DNA of 64,000 nt from Rhizobium sp. RU36D (GTDB lineage Bacteria; Pseudomonadota; Alphaproteobacteria; Rhizobiales; Rhizobiaceae). Below the pieces are notes generated by a model, which saw only the letters and a list, made by a program, of their open reading frames with translations, was not told where the DNA came from and searched no databases. Location: positions 1-64,000 of the forward strand of contig NZ_FWXU01000021.1 in the NCBI RefSeq assembly GCF_900176345.1. Direction: 5' to 3'. Position numbers and translations under genes: made by a program. Positions 28,150-36,389 of this stretch are shown here, piece by piece (the stretch's first letter is position 1; the number at the start of each line of letters is the position of its first letter).

Positions 28150-28764
28150 ATGACGATCGCTGCGCGGGCCGTTGTCGCTATGCTGACGGCCATGGGTACC
28201 TTGTTGCCCTTCAACACTGCTTTTACGGCGCCGAAGATCCAGGGTGCCATGATCACCGGCTCGGTGACGTCGCAGCCCATCGGACACTACGAATTCTGCC
28301 GCCTCTACAGAGACGAATGCAATGTCCGATCGCGCGATGTCGCGCCGCCCCGGGTTACCGAGCGCGGATGGGAAATCGTGCGTGAAATCAACGCGTCGGT
28401 GAACGCAGCCATCTCTCCGGCGACCGATCAGGAAATTTTTGGCCGCGAGGAAAACTGGGCCTATCCGGTTGACGCCGGAGACTGCGAAGACTTCGTGCTT
28501 TTAAAGCGGCGCAAGCTGATCGAGGCCGGCTTCACCGAAGCCAACCTGCTGATTACGGTCGTGCGCAAGCCCGACGGCGAGGGACACGCCATCCTGACCC
28601 TGCGTTCGACGCAAGGGGACTACATCCTCGACAATCTCTTTGACGAGGTTAAGCCATGGTTCGAGACGCCCTACACTTTTCTCAAGCGCCAGGCGAGTTT
28701 TGACGCCGGCCGTTGGGTAACGATTGAGGACGGACGTGATGTCCTGGTCGGCGCCGTTCAATAA
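28150..28764 (+). CDS. BTLCP family transglutaminase-like cysteine protease
   Basis: 204-residue periplasmic protein of the bacterial transglutaminase-like cysteine proteinase family. A signal peptide occupies about residues 1-27 (cleaved near AFTA). The catalytic triad is visible: Cys in YPVDAGDCEDFVLLKRRKL, His in GEGHAILTLRS and Asp in YILDNLFDEV. LapG of Pseudomonas is the best known member and releases a surface adhesin; rhizobial members have no assigned substrate. The start at 28150 follows AGAGG. It converges on mbfA across a small terminator. Confidence 0.88.
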   Translation: MTIAARAVVAMLTAMGTLLPFNTAFTAPKIQGAMITGSVTSQPIGHYEFCRLYRDECNVRSRDVAPPRVTERGWEIVREINASVNAAISPATDQEIFGREENWAYPVDAGDCEDFVLLKRRKLIEAGFTEANLLITVVRKPDGEGHAILTLRSTQGDYILDNLFDEVKPWFETPYTFLKRQASFDAGRWVTIEDGRDVLVGAVQ

Positions 28765-28777
28765 ACATAGTTAACAG

Positions 28778-28800
28778 CAAAAGGTTCCGCGCCTTTTTTA
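28778..28800 (+). terminator. weak terminator after BTLCP gene
   Basis: AAAAGG, a 7-nt loop, CCTTTT and further T. The stem is only 6 bp and partly A-T, but position and T-run fit a terminator in the gap between convergent genes. Confidence 0.5.
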
Positions 28801-28805
28801 ATTAT

Positions 28806-29789
28806 TTATCCGTTGCCGATCAGGATGCCGGCGGCCAGCACCAGCGAGCCTCCGAGTACGACCTGGAAGGCGGCCCGCAGGAACGGCGTTTCCATATAGC
28901 GGTTCTGGATATAGGCGATCGCCCACAATTCCACGAAGACCACGACGGCTGCAGTGGCGGTGGCGGTCCAGAAATGCGGAATGAGATAGGGCAGCGCGTG
29001 ACCGAGACCGCCGATCGCGGTCATGATGCCCGATGCCAGACCGCGCTTGAGCGGTGATCCGCGTCCCGAAAGCTTGCCGTCGTCATGGGCCGCCTCGGTG
29101 AAGCCCATGGAAATGCCGGCACCGACGGAGGCCGACAAGCCGACGAGAAAGGTCTGCCAGGTATCCCCGGTCGCGAAGGCCGCGGCGAAGATGGGCGCCA
29201 GCGTGGAGACCGAGCCATCCATCAGCCCGGCCAATCCCGGCTGCACATAGGTAAGGACAAACTGCCGTCGCTCCGTCGCCTCTTCCTCGACACGCACGTC
29301 TTCCGGCGCATGACGGTCACCCAGCATGCGGGCGATATCCTCATGGCCCTGTTCGGCAAGGGCCAGATCCCCCAGGAGCTTGCGCGTCGCCGCATCGGTC
29401 GTGAGCTTCACGGCTTCGGTATAAAAATGATAGGCGCCCTGCTCCATCGTCTCGGCTTCGGCGCGGATCTGGTCCAGCGACTGGTTGGTCCGTAGCCAAT
29501 CCGGCTTGCGCGCATAGAAGCCGCTGACATGCTCGCGGCGGATCAGCGGAATGCGTTCACCAAACCGCGCACGATGAAGCTCGATCAGCATGTTGCGATG
29601 GGTGTGTTCGACCTCCGCCATGTCCTCGAAGATCTTGGCGGAGGCCGGATATTGCTGTCGCAGCTGGTCGGCATAGGCCAGGTAGATGCGCGCATCATCC
29701 TCTTCCGAGGAGATCGCCAGCGCCAGGATTTCCTGCTCGCTGAGACTGCGGAAGGGACGCCGCGCGGGTGAAAGATATCGGCCAAGCAT
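28806..29789 (-). CDS. mbfA: membrane-bound ferritin / iron exporter MbfA
   Basis: 327-residue inner-membrane iron exporter. Residues about 10-165 are a ferritin-like (Er) four-helix domain with the iron-ligand pattern ISSEEDDARIYLAYA, DMAEVEHTHRN, ETMEQGAYHFYTEAV and LALAEQGHEDIARM. The C-terminal half is a VIT1/CCC1-type domain with about five membrane helices (QPGLAGLMDGSVSTLAPIFAAAF; ISMGFTEAAHDDGK). MbfA removes iron and limits peroxide stress, and is repressed by Irr when iron is low. The ATG at 29789 follows GAGG; an upstream TTG is less likely. The promoter carries an ICE box. Confidence 0.93.
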   Translation of the reverse strand: MLGRYLSPARRPFRSLSEQEILALAISSEEDDARIYLAYADQLRQQYPASAKIFEDMAEVEHTHRNMLIELHRARFGERIPLIRREHVSGFYARKPDWLRTNQSLDQIRAEAETMEQGAYHFYTEAVKLTTDAATRKLLGDLALAEQGHEDIARMLGDRHAPEDVRVEEEATERRQFVLTYVQPGLAGLMDGSVSTLAPIFAAAFATGDTWQTFLVGLSASVGAGISMGFTEAAHDDGKLSGRGSPLKRGLASGIMTAIGGLGHALPYLIPHFWTATATAAVVVFVELWAIAYIQNRYMETPFLRAAFQVVLGGSLVLAAGILIGNG

Positions 29790-29802
29790 CGACAACCTCA
29801 AT

Positions 29803-29819
29803 TTTAGAACAGTTCTAAA
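29803..29819. promoter_or_regulatory. Irr ICE box (TTTAGAACAGTTCTAAA)
   Basis: A perfect 17-bp palindrome that fits the rhizobial iron control element TTTAGAA-N3-TTCTAAA. It lies at the expected transcription start of mbfA, directly downstream of the -10 element, where Irr binding would block initiation. Confidence 0.85.
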
Positions 29820-29828
29820 TATGCCGCC

Positions 29829-29856
29829 ACTATACGCCTGCCGCTGGCAGGGTCAA
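29829..29856 (-). promoter_or_regulatory. mbfA promoter
   Basis: On the minus strand TTGACC (29856-29851), a 16-base spacer and TATAGT (29834-29829). The start site would fall at about 29822, at the edge of the ICE palindrome. Confidence 0.75.
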
Positions 29857-29968
29857 GGCGGGGGATCTCCGTGTTACCTTCGGTCGCATAGGGTGCTCTG
29901 CTACAGGCCCTGAGACGAGCCGATCCGCGTTCTCCAGACCCGCCATAAGCTATCAAAGCGCAAAGGCG

Positions 29969-29996
29969 TTGACATCGCATGTATACAGAATGTACG
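29969..29996 (+). promoter_or_regulatory. promoter with TGTATACA operator
   Basis: TTGACA (29969-29974), a 16-base spacer and a weak TGTACG. The palindrome TGTATACA (29980-29987) lies between the two elements. The same 8-mer recurs at 30262-30269, before the GntR gene. FCD-type GntR regulators commonly bind TnGTATACnA sites, so this looks like the self-controlled promoter of the gntR-ABC unit. Confidence 0.5.
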
Positions 29997-30025
29997 TTGA
30001 CCCCAGAGTTTCTGGAGGAGAAACG

Positions 30026-30343
30026 ATGCGCTTGAGGAGGCACCCATCTGCAAGGCAGGACATGCGCGCCGTCTGTGATGGCCGCGCAGTGTTAGCGGAC
30101 TGGCATGGCGCACACGCTTTCCCCACTGCCGAAACAAGCGATACATTCCAGCGTCTTTCAACGTCTTTGACCGTGAAGGCACGGGCGAACACGCAGGCTC
30201 TGGAACGGCATTACGGCGGATCCACCGGGGTGATTGGCCAGATCGTGCCGACAGCAAGACGTGTATACATTTCTTCACCGCTCGCCTGCCTGCACGGGGT
30301 TGCGGCTACCGGGATAGGTGCCCGTGCTGCGGACTGTCGGTGA
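30026..30343 (+). CDS. possible 105-residue gene coupled to gntR
   Basis: Arg-rich 105-residue frame with no recognised family. In its favour are a perfect GGAGGAG site five bases before the ATG, a promoter-like element with an operator just upstream, and a GTGA overlap between its stop and the GTG of the GntR gene, the usual mark of translational coupling. Against it are an unusual composition and no visible domain. It may be a translated leader or a decayed gene. Confidence 0.35.
   Translation: MRLRRHPSARQDMRAVCDGRAVLADWHGAHAFPTAETSDTFQRLSTSLTVKARANTQALERHYGGSTGVIGQIVPTARRVYISSPLACLHGVAATGIGARAADCR
30262..30269. promoter_or_regulatory. second TGTATACA site
   Basis: An 8-bp palindrome identical to the one at 29980-29987, about 70 bases before the GntR start. 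Two identical sites 282 bp apart could allow looping by a GntR dimer of dimers. Confidence 0.5.
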
Positions 30344-31086
30344 CGACGATGGCGATGGAGCACAAGCGGGATTCCCAGACTTTGAAGGCCCTGCTCGGGG
30401 TGCGCGAGTTGGTGCTGGGCGGCGTGATGGCGCCGGGCGAACGGCTCTCGGAGGTCGGCCTGTCCCAGACGCTCGGCGTCTCGCGGACACCCTTGCGCGC
30501 CGCATTGTCCCGGCTGGAGCAGGAGGGGCTGCTGGAGCCCATTCCGTCAGGCGGCTATGCCGTGCGCAGCTTCACCACGGCCGATGTGTTCGATTCGATC
30601 GAATTGCGCGGGGTGATGGAGGGCACGGCGCTGCGCATGGCGGCCGAGCGAGGCGTGACCCCGGTGCGGCTGAACCAGCTCAGGCTTTTGATCGAGGAGA
30701 TCGACAAGACCTTTGCGCCGCGCTCGCAGGATATGGATTTCGACCGCTATGTGGAGCTGAACGGCGAATTCCATACGCTGTTGACCCTGCTGCCCGGCTC
30801 GGAGACGATGCGGCGCGAGATCGAGCGGGTGACGCAGTTGCCCTTTGCCTCTCCCAGCGCCTTCCTGGAAAAACAGGAGGACGTGCCGGCCTTTCGCCGG
30901 TCGCTGGTGACGGCGCAGTTGCAGCACAAGGATATGCTGAATGCGCTTGAAATGCGCGAGGGCAGCCGGGCGGAGGCACTGGGGCGGGAGCATGCGCGGC
31001 TGGCACGTCGCAACCTGGAATTCGTGATGCGGCAGGATCGCAGCCTCATCCCCAAGGTGCCGGGCCTGGTGCTGGTGGCAGACTGA
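30340..31086 (+). CDS. GntR-family (FadR/FCD subfamily) regulator
   Basis: 248-residue regulator. Residues about 15-80 are the GntR winged helix (GVRELVLGGVMAPGERLSEVGLSQTLGVSRTPLRAALSRLEQEGLLEPIPSGGYAVRSF). The remainder is an all-helical FCD ligand domain (LRGVMEGTALRMAAE ... FDRYVELNGEFHTLL ... LQHKDMLNALEMREG, with metal-binding Asp/His positions). The start is either GTG at 30340 (coupled to the upstream frame) or ATG at 30349 or 30355. It lies just upstream of a branched-chain-amino-acid-type ABC operon, its likely target. TGTATACA sites upstream are candidate operators. Confidence 0.9.
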   Translation: MTTMAMEHKRDSQTLKALLGVRELVLGGVMAPGERLSEVGLSQTLGVSRTPLRAALSRLEQEGLLEPIPSGGYAVRSFTTADVFDSIELRGVMEGTALRMAAERGVTPVRLNQLRLLIEEIDKTFAPRSQDMDFDRYVELNGEFHTLLTLLPGSETMRREIERVTQLPFASPSAFLEKQEDVPAFRRSLVTAQLQHKDMLNALEMREGSRAEALGREHARLARRNLEFVMRQDRSLIPKVPGLVLVAD

Positions 31087-31252
31087 GGACACGGTGAATG
31101 CCCCGGGAGGGGTTAAGGTGGCCATCGACAAGGGTTCCGCATGAGGAGCCCGATGGCCGGGAGGAAACGGGAGATGCGCCAGGGCGGTATCAAACCTGCG
31201 GCGCAGACCCCAATGGCAGTCGAGAAACGACTTCAAAAACGGAGGAAATAGC

Positions 31253-32425
31253 ATGATCAACAGGAGACTTCTGCTCGCAGGCAGCGCCATGCTGGCTGCA
31301 TTGTCCGCGATCCCGGCCTATGCGCAGGAAACCGTGAAGGTGGGCCTGATCCTGCCGATGACCGGCCCCTTTGCCTCGACCGGTCGCCAGGTTCTGGCCG
31401 GTGCCAAGGCCTACATGGCCCTGAACGGTGACACCGTTGCCGGCAAGAAGATCGAACTGGTGCTGCGTGACGATGCCGGCACGGCCGACCAGACCCGCCG
31501 CATCGCCCAGGAACTGGTGGTCAACGACGGCGTGAAGATGCTGGCCGGCTTTGGCCTGACCCCGCTCGCCATGTCCGTGGCTCCGGTGCTGAACCAGGCC
31601 AAGATCCCGGCGATCATCACCTCGGCCACCACCTCGGCCATCATGAAGCAGTCGGAATATTTCGTCCGCGTCTCGATGGGCGGACCGCAGTCGGCCGTGC
31701 CGGTCGCCACCTGGGCGGCGCAGAACGGCCTGAAGCGGGTCGTCACCCTGGTGACCGATTACGGTCCGGGCATCGACATCGAGAAGGGCTTCACCGACCA
31801 GTACAAGAAGGATGGCGGCGAGATCGTCGAAGCCGTTCGCGTGCCGCTGCAGAACCCCGACTTCGCACCCTTCCTGCAGCGCGTTCGTGACGCCAAGCCG
31901 GATGCCGTGTTCGTCTTCGTTCCCTCGGGCGTCGGCTCGCTGTTCATGAAGCAGTTCGTCGATCGCGGCCTGGCGGATGCCGGCATCAAGCTGATCGCCA
32001 CCGGCGACGTGACCGATGACGACCTGTTGAACGCCATCGGACCGGCGGCCAAGGGCGTGATCACCGGCCATTTCTACTCGGCCCTGCATGACAGCCCCGA
32101 AAACAAGGCCTATGTCGCCGAGATCCGCAAGTCGAACGACAACATGCGCCCGAACTTCATGTCGGTCGGCGGTTACGACGCCATGCATGTGGCCTATGAG
32201 GCGCTGAAGAAGACCAATGGCGATACCGACGGCACCAAGCTGGTGGACGCCATGAAGGGCATGAGCTTCATGTCGCCGCGCGGCCCGATCACCATCGACC
32301 CGGAAACCCGCGACATCGTGCAGGACATCTACATGCGCGAAGTCAAGGAAGTGGATGGCGAGCTGTACAACGTCGAATTCGCCACCTTCCCGAAGGTGCG
32401 CGACCCCAACACGCCTGCCAAGTAA
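31253..32425 (+). CDS. ABC transporter substrate-binding protein (HAAT/LivK type)
   Basis: 390-residue periplasmic binding protein of the type I fold used by branched-chain amino acid and amide transporters. A signal peptide covers about residues 1-25 (cleaved after AIPAYA). Core marks are VKVGLILPMTGPFASTGRQVLAGAKAYMALNG, ARRIAQELVVND-like QTRRIAQELVVNDGV, and LVTDYGPGIDIEKGFTDQYKKDGGEI. AACGGAGG precedes the ATG. Members of this family bind amino acids, urea, short amides or aromatic acids; the ligand is unknown here. First gene of a five-gene uptake operon. Confidence 0.93.
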   Translation: MINRRLLLAGSAMLAALSAIPAYAQETVKVGLILPMTGPFASTGRQVLAGAKAYMALNGDTVAGKKIELVLRDDAGTADQTRRIAQELVVNDGVKMLAGFGLTPLAMSVAPVLNQAKIPAIITSATTSAIMKQSEYFVRVSMGGPQSAVPVATWAAQNGLKRVVTLVTDYGPGIDIEKGFTDQYKKDGGEIVEAVRVPLQNPDFAPFLQRVRDAKPDAVFVFVPSGVGSLFMKQFVDRGLADAGIKLIATGDVTDDDLLNAIGPAAKGVITGHFYSALHDSPENKAYVAEIRKSNDNMRPNFMSVGGYDAMHVAYEALKKTNGDTDGTKLVDAMKGMSFMSPRGPITIDPETRDIVQDIYMREVKEVDGELYNVEFATFPKVRDPNTPAK

Positions 32426-32582
32426 GCCGAACGGACCGGGCGACGGGGGTGAGACCCGCGCCGCCCGGTCGCGTCTTTCGTCTTTTGAAGCGGAAGACGC
32501 CTGTCATGACAAACTTGCTGCACGCAATTGCGGACGAACAGACGTCCGCGAGGGACCGCGCGGTGGGATCCGGTGAGGAACA

Positions 32583-33443
32583 ATGCTGACAATCCTTTTC
32601 GACGGCGTCGCCTATGGCATGCTGCTTTTCATCCTGGCCTGCGGCCTGTCCGTGACGCTGGGCCTGATGAACTTCATCAACCTGGCCCATGGCGCCTTTG
32701 CCATGGCTGGCGGCTATCTGACGGTCACGATGATGAACCGTTACGGCATTTCCTTCTATTGGTGCCTGCCGGCCGCCTTCATCGTCACGGCGCTGATCGG
32801 CGCGGTGCTGGAGCGGACGCTCTATCGCCGCCTCTATGGCGCCGACCATCTGGACCAGGTGCTGTTTTCCATCGGCCTGGTGTTCATGTCGGTCGCGGGC
32901 GTCGACTATTTCATGGGCGGTCAACAGCAGCTGATCCAGCTGCCGCCGGAACTATCCGGCCGGATGGATGTGTTTGGCGTGGGCGTCGGTCGCTACCGCC
33001 TGTTCATCATCGTTGTCTGCGCGCTTCTCGCCATCGGCTTGCAGCTCATTCTCTCCAAGACCCGCTTCGGCAGCCGGCTGCGCGCTGCCGTCGACGATCG
33101 CCGCACGGCGCTGGGCCTTGGGATCAACGTGTCGCTGGTCTTCGCGCTGACCTTCGCCTTCGGCTCCGGACTTGCCGGGCTTGGCGGCGCCATGGGCGCG
33201 GAACTGCTGGGGCTTGATCCGAACTTCCCGCTGAAATTCATGATCTACTTCCTGATCGTCGTCTCCGTCGGCGGCACGTCCACCGTGACCGGCCCGTTTA
33301 TTGCAGCCCTGCTGCTCGGCATCGCCGATGTCGCAGGCAAATATTACGTGCCTGAGATCGGCGCCTTCGTGATCTATGCGCTGATGATCATCATGCTGTT
33401 TTTCCGGCCCCATGGCCTGTTTTCGAGGGAGGGCGGCCGATGA
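32583..33443 (+). CDS. ABC permease, LivH type
   Basis: 286-residue membrane permease with about eight hydrophobic segments and the LivH signature LGLMNFINLAHGAFAMAGGYL near residue 25, plus the coupling-helix region KTRFGSRLRAAVDDRRTALGLGI that contacts the ATPases. A GTGAGG site precedes the ATG. It comes after a 157-base gap from the binding-protein gene and overlaps the next permease by 4 bases (ATGA). It forms one half of the inner-membrane channel. Confidence 0.94.
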   Translation: MLTILFDGVAYGMLLFILACGLSVTLGLMNFINLAHGAFAMAGGYLTVTMMNRYGISFYWCLPAAFIVTALIGAVLERTLYRRLYGADHLDQVLFSIGLVFMSVAGVDYFMGGQQQLIQLPPELSGRMDVFGVGVGRYRLFIIVVCALLAIGLQLILSKTRFGSRLRAAVDDRRTALGLGINVSLVFALTFAFGSGLAGLGGAMGAELLGLDPNFPLKFMIYFLIVVSVGGTSTVTGPFIAALLLGIADVAGKYYVPEIGAFVIYALMIIMLFFRPHGLFSREGGR

Positions 33444-34519
33444 GCCTCACCGACACCGCAACCGCCACAATCCCCACGCCCAAGCCTGACAGCAAGACCG
33501 CGAGCGCGCCGGTGCTGGATGCCGCATCCGCGATGATGCGGCGGCGCAGCCGCGTGCGCATCTACGAGCTGATCCTCTGGGGCGCGGCGCTTGCCGCTTA
33601 TTTCGTGCTGCCAACCAAGATGCTGATCCTGACCGAGATCGCCATTCTCGGCCTGTTCGCGCTGTCGCTGGACCTCATTCTCGGTTTCGCCGGCATCGTC
33701 TCCCTGGGTCATGCCGTCTTCTTCGGCGTCGGCGCCTATGTGGCCGGTCTGGTGGCGCTGCATTACGTGGCCGAGCCGGTGACCGGGCTGATCGCGGCCG
33801 GTATCGTCTCCGGCCTGCTCGGGCTTGTGACCACCTTTCTCATCCTGCGCGGATCCGACCTGACGCGGCTGATGACGACACTCGGCATTGCGCTGATGAT
33901 GGGCGAGGCGGCCAACCAGATGGCCTGGCTGACGGGTGGTGCCGACGGGCTCTCGGGCTTCCTGCTCGGACCGATCCTCGGGCTGTTCGAATTCGATCTG
34001 TTCGGCAAGGTGGGCTATCTCTACTGCCTGATCGTGCTGTTCGTGCTGACCATGCTCGCCCGCAGGCTGGCCTTTTCGCCCTTTGGCCTGTCGCTGAAGG
34101 CGATCAAGGGCAATCCGGTGCGTGCCGACATGATCGCCACGCCCTCGCGCCGCCGCATCGTCATCGTCTACACGATCTCGGCCATTTATGCCGGCATGGC
34201 GGGCGCGCTGCTGACGCAGACGACCAGTTTCGTCTCCCCCGACGTGCTGGCCTTCCACCGCTCTGCCGACGTGTTGCTGGTGCTCGTCATCGGTGGGACC
34301 GGCTATCTCTATGGCGGCATTTTCGGTGCGGTGATCTTCACCCTGATCAAGGACGCGCTGTCGGTTGCCACGCCGCAATACTGGATGTTCTGGATCGGCC
34401 TGCTGCTGGTGGTGCTGGTGCTGGTCGGTCGTGACCGGCTGGCGGATTGGGTGGGCATCATCCCCGCTCGCCTCCGGCAGATGACCGGGGCAGGACGCAA
34501 GGAAGGAGAGCGGCTGTGA
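33440..34519 (+). CDS. ABC permease, LivM type
   Basis: 359-residue partner permease. The N terminus is a 50-residue hydrophilic extension (Thr, Pro, Lys-rich), then about nine membrane segments with LSLDLILGFAGIVSLGHAVFFGVGAYVAGL, the LivM mark, and the coupling segment FSPFGLSLKAIKGNPVRADMI. The end (RDRLADWVGIIPARLRQM) is basic and cytoplasmic. Overlaps livH-type and ATPase genes by four bases each (ATGA, GTGA), so the operon is translationally coupled. Confidence 0.94.
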   Translation: MSLTDTATATIPTPKPDSKTASAPVLDAASAMMRRRSRVRIYELILWGAALAAYFVLPTKMLILTEIAILGLFALSLDLILGFAGIVSLGHAVFFGVGAYVAGLVALHYVAEPVTGLIAAGIVSGLLGLVTTFLILRGSDLTRLMTTLGIALMMGEAANQMAWLTGGADGLSGFLLGPILGLFEFDLFGKVGYLYCLIVLFVLTMLARRLAFSPFGLSLKAIKGNPVRADMIATPSRRRIVIVYTISAIYAGMAGALLTQTTSFVSPDVLAFHRSADVLLVLVIGGTGYLYGGIFGAVIFTLIKDALSVATPQYWMFWIGLLLVVLVLVGRDRLADWVGIIPARLRQMTGAGRKEGERL

Positions 34520-35262
34520 GCTACGCGCTGGAAACCAAGGGGCTGAAGCGCCAGTTCGGCGCCTTCCTCGCCACCAACGACGTGAACCTGCAGGTAAAGC
34601 AGGGTGCCCGGCATGCGCTGATTGGCCCGAACGGCGCGGGAAAGACGACGCTGATCAACCTGCTGACGGGCGTCCTTGCGCCATCGGCCGGACGGATCAT
34701 CCTCAATGGCGAGGACATCACCGAGACGCCGCCGCATCAGCGGGTGCAGAAGGGCGTGACACGCACCTTCCAGATCAACCGGCTGTTCAACGATTTCACA
34801 CCGCTCGAATCCATCACGCTGGCAATCGGCGAGCGGGACGGGATCGGCGGGAACCTGTGGCGGCCGCTGTCGTCCTACAAGCCGGCGATTGACGAGGCAG
34901 CCGCGCTGCTGGAGCGGTTCGGCCTTGCCTCCGTCATGGGCGAGCGCACCGCCATCCTGCCCTATGGCAAGCAGCGTCTGCTCGAAATCGCCATCGCCTT
35001 TGCCAGCGGCCCGAAGGTGCTGCTGCTCGACGAACCGGCGGCGGGTGTTCCGGAGGACGAGCGGCACGAGGTGCTGTCGATCGTCTCGGCCCTGCCGGCG
35101 GATGTGACCGTCGTGCTGATCGAGCATGACATGGACCTGGTGTTTTCCTTTGCCGACCACATCTCGGTTCTGGTTGCCGGCGCGATCTTCGCCGAAGGCA
35201 GCGTGCAGGAAATTGCGGGCGATCCGCGCGTCAAGGCCGTCTATCTGGGAGAGAGCGCATGA
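34516..35262 (+). CDS. ABC ATPase, LivG type
   Basis: 248-residue ATPase. Walker A is GPNGAGKT (residues 37-44), the signature-like segment is LPYGKQRLLEIAIAF, Walker B is KVLLLDEPAAGV, and the switch His is in VLIEHDMDLVFSFADHISVL. It carries the LivG-type insertion TRTFQINRLFNDFTPLESITLAIGER. It begins with GTG that overlaps the permease stop, after AAGGAG; the frame extends upstream inside the permease gene but that part is not homologous. It ends with an ATGA overlap into the second ATPase. Confidence 0.94.
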   Translation: MSYALETKGLKRQFGAFLATNDVNLQVKQGARHALIGPNGAGKTTLINLLTGVLAPSAGRIILNGEDITETPPHQRVQKGVTRTFQINRLFNDFTPLESITLAIGERDGIGGNLWRPLSSYKPAIDEAAALLERFGLASVMGERTAILPYGKQRLLEIAIAFASGPKVLLLDEPAAGVPEDERHEVLSIVSALPADVTVVLIEHDMDLVFSFADHISVLVAGAIFAEGSVQEIAGDPRVKAVYLGESA

Positions 35263-35966
35263 GCGACATCCTGCTCAGCACCAAATCACTGGTGGCAGGC
35301 TATGGCGAAGCCAGCGTGCTTGCCGGCCTGACCTTCACCCTGAAGCGCGGCGAGACGCTGGCGCTGCTCGGCCGAAACGGCACCGGCAAGACGACGCTGG
35401 TCGACACGCTTGCCGGGCTGACCACCCATCACAGCGGCGAAATCCATCTGGATGGGCTCGACATCACCCGCATGCGGCCGGAGCGGCGCGCCGCGGCCGG
35501 CATCGGCTGGGTGCCGCAGGAGCGCAATATCTTCCGTTCGCTGACGGTGGAGGAAAACCTGACGGCAATAGCCCGGCCCGGCGCCTGGACGGTCGACCGG
35601 GTCTACGGCATGTTTCCGCGGCTGAAGGAGCGGCGCGGCAATCTCGGCAACCAGCTCTCCGGCGGCGAGCAGCAGATGCTCTCGGTCGGCCGGGCGCTGA
35701 TGGTCAATCCCAAGCTCTTGCTGCTGGACGAGCCGCTGGAGGGCTTGGCGCCGATCATCATCGATGAATTGCTGGCGGCGCTGGCGGCAATCGTGAAAGG
35801 CGAAGGCATGTCGGCCATCATCATCGAGCAGAAGGCGCGCAAGATCCTGCCGCTGTGCTCCGAGGCACTGATCCTGGACCGAGGTGCGGCCGTCTATTAC
35901 GGCCCGAGTGCCGCGCTGCTGGAAGACGAGGCGCTGCTTGGACGGCACCTCGCAATCGAGCGGTGA
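35259..35966 (+). CDS. ABC ATPase, LivF type
   Basis: 235-residue ATPase, last gene of the operon. Walker A is GRNGTGKT (residues 38-45), the signature is LSGGEQQMLSVGRAL, Walker B is KLLLLDEPLEGLAP, and the LivF-specific WVPQERNIFRSLTVEENL is present. The switch region reads IIIEQKARKILPL, where the usual His is Gln, as is common in LivF proteins. It converges on a minus-strand gene only three bases after its stop. Confidence 0.94.
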   Translation: MSDILLSTKSLVAGYGEASVLAGLTFTLKRGETLALLGRNGTGKTTLVDTLAGLTTHHSGEIHLDGLDITRMRPERRAAAGIGWVPQERNIFRSLTVEENLTAIARPGAWTVDRVYGMFPRLKERRGNLGNQLSGGEQQMLSVGRALMVNPKLLLLDEPLEGLAPIIIDELLAALAAIVKGEGMSAIIIEQKARKILPLCSEALILDRGAAVYYGPSAALLEDEALLGRHLAIER

Positions 35967-35969
35967 GGC

Positions 35970-36311
35970 TCAATCCGGCAGGTGATGCGGGTTGATACCG
36001 GGAAACCAGCCGCCCGTGTTGGGCGGGCTGGTTCCCTCATAGACATAGCCGTCGCGCTCGCAGCGATAGGCCAGGACCGGCATTCCGCTGCTGCCGAGGA
36101 AATCGATATCGCCGATGCGGTCCTGCTGACGGATGACGGTTTCGCAGGCATAGGACTTGCCGGAGTTGTCAGGGTTTGTCTGCACGCCCGGAAGATCGTG
36201 GAAATATTGCGGTTGGACCGCAAGGCCCTGCTGCTTGCCGGCTGCCAGCACGGGCGTGCCGATAGCCGCCAGCACCAGCGGCAAAATGACGGCGAGCCTT
36301 GCTGATGTCAT
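35970..36311 (-). CDS. secreted hypothetical protein
   Basis: 113-residue protein with a signal peptide (MTSARLAVILPLVLAAIGTPVLA) and a mature part of about 90 residues with two Cys (YACETVIRQQDRI and LAYRCERDGY), likely one disulphide. No family recognised. It ends in a Pro-rich GGWFPGINPHHLPD. Two Met codons are possible (36317 and 36311); the second lies nine bases after GAGG and directly begins the signal peptide. Function unknown. Confidence 0.6.
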   Translation of the reverse strand: MTSARLAVILPLVLAAIGTPVLAAGKQQGLAVQPQYFHDLPGVQTNPDNSGKSYACETVIRQQDRIGDIDFLGSSGMPVLAYRCERDGYVYEGTSPPNTGGWFPGINPHHLPD

Positions 36312-36389
36312 GACCATAGTCCTCGTGACGGCATCTCGATATGCCGTGTCTCCTTCCGAATATAGGCATTTCAACGCGGGGATGAAAGG

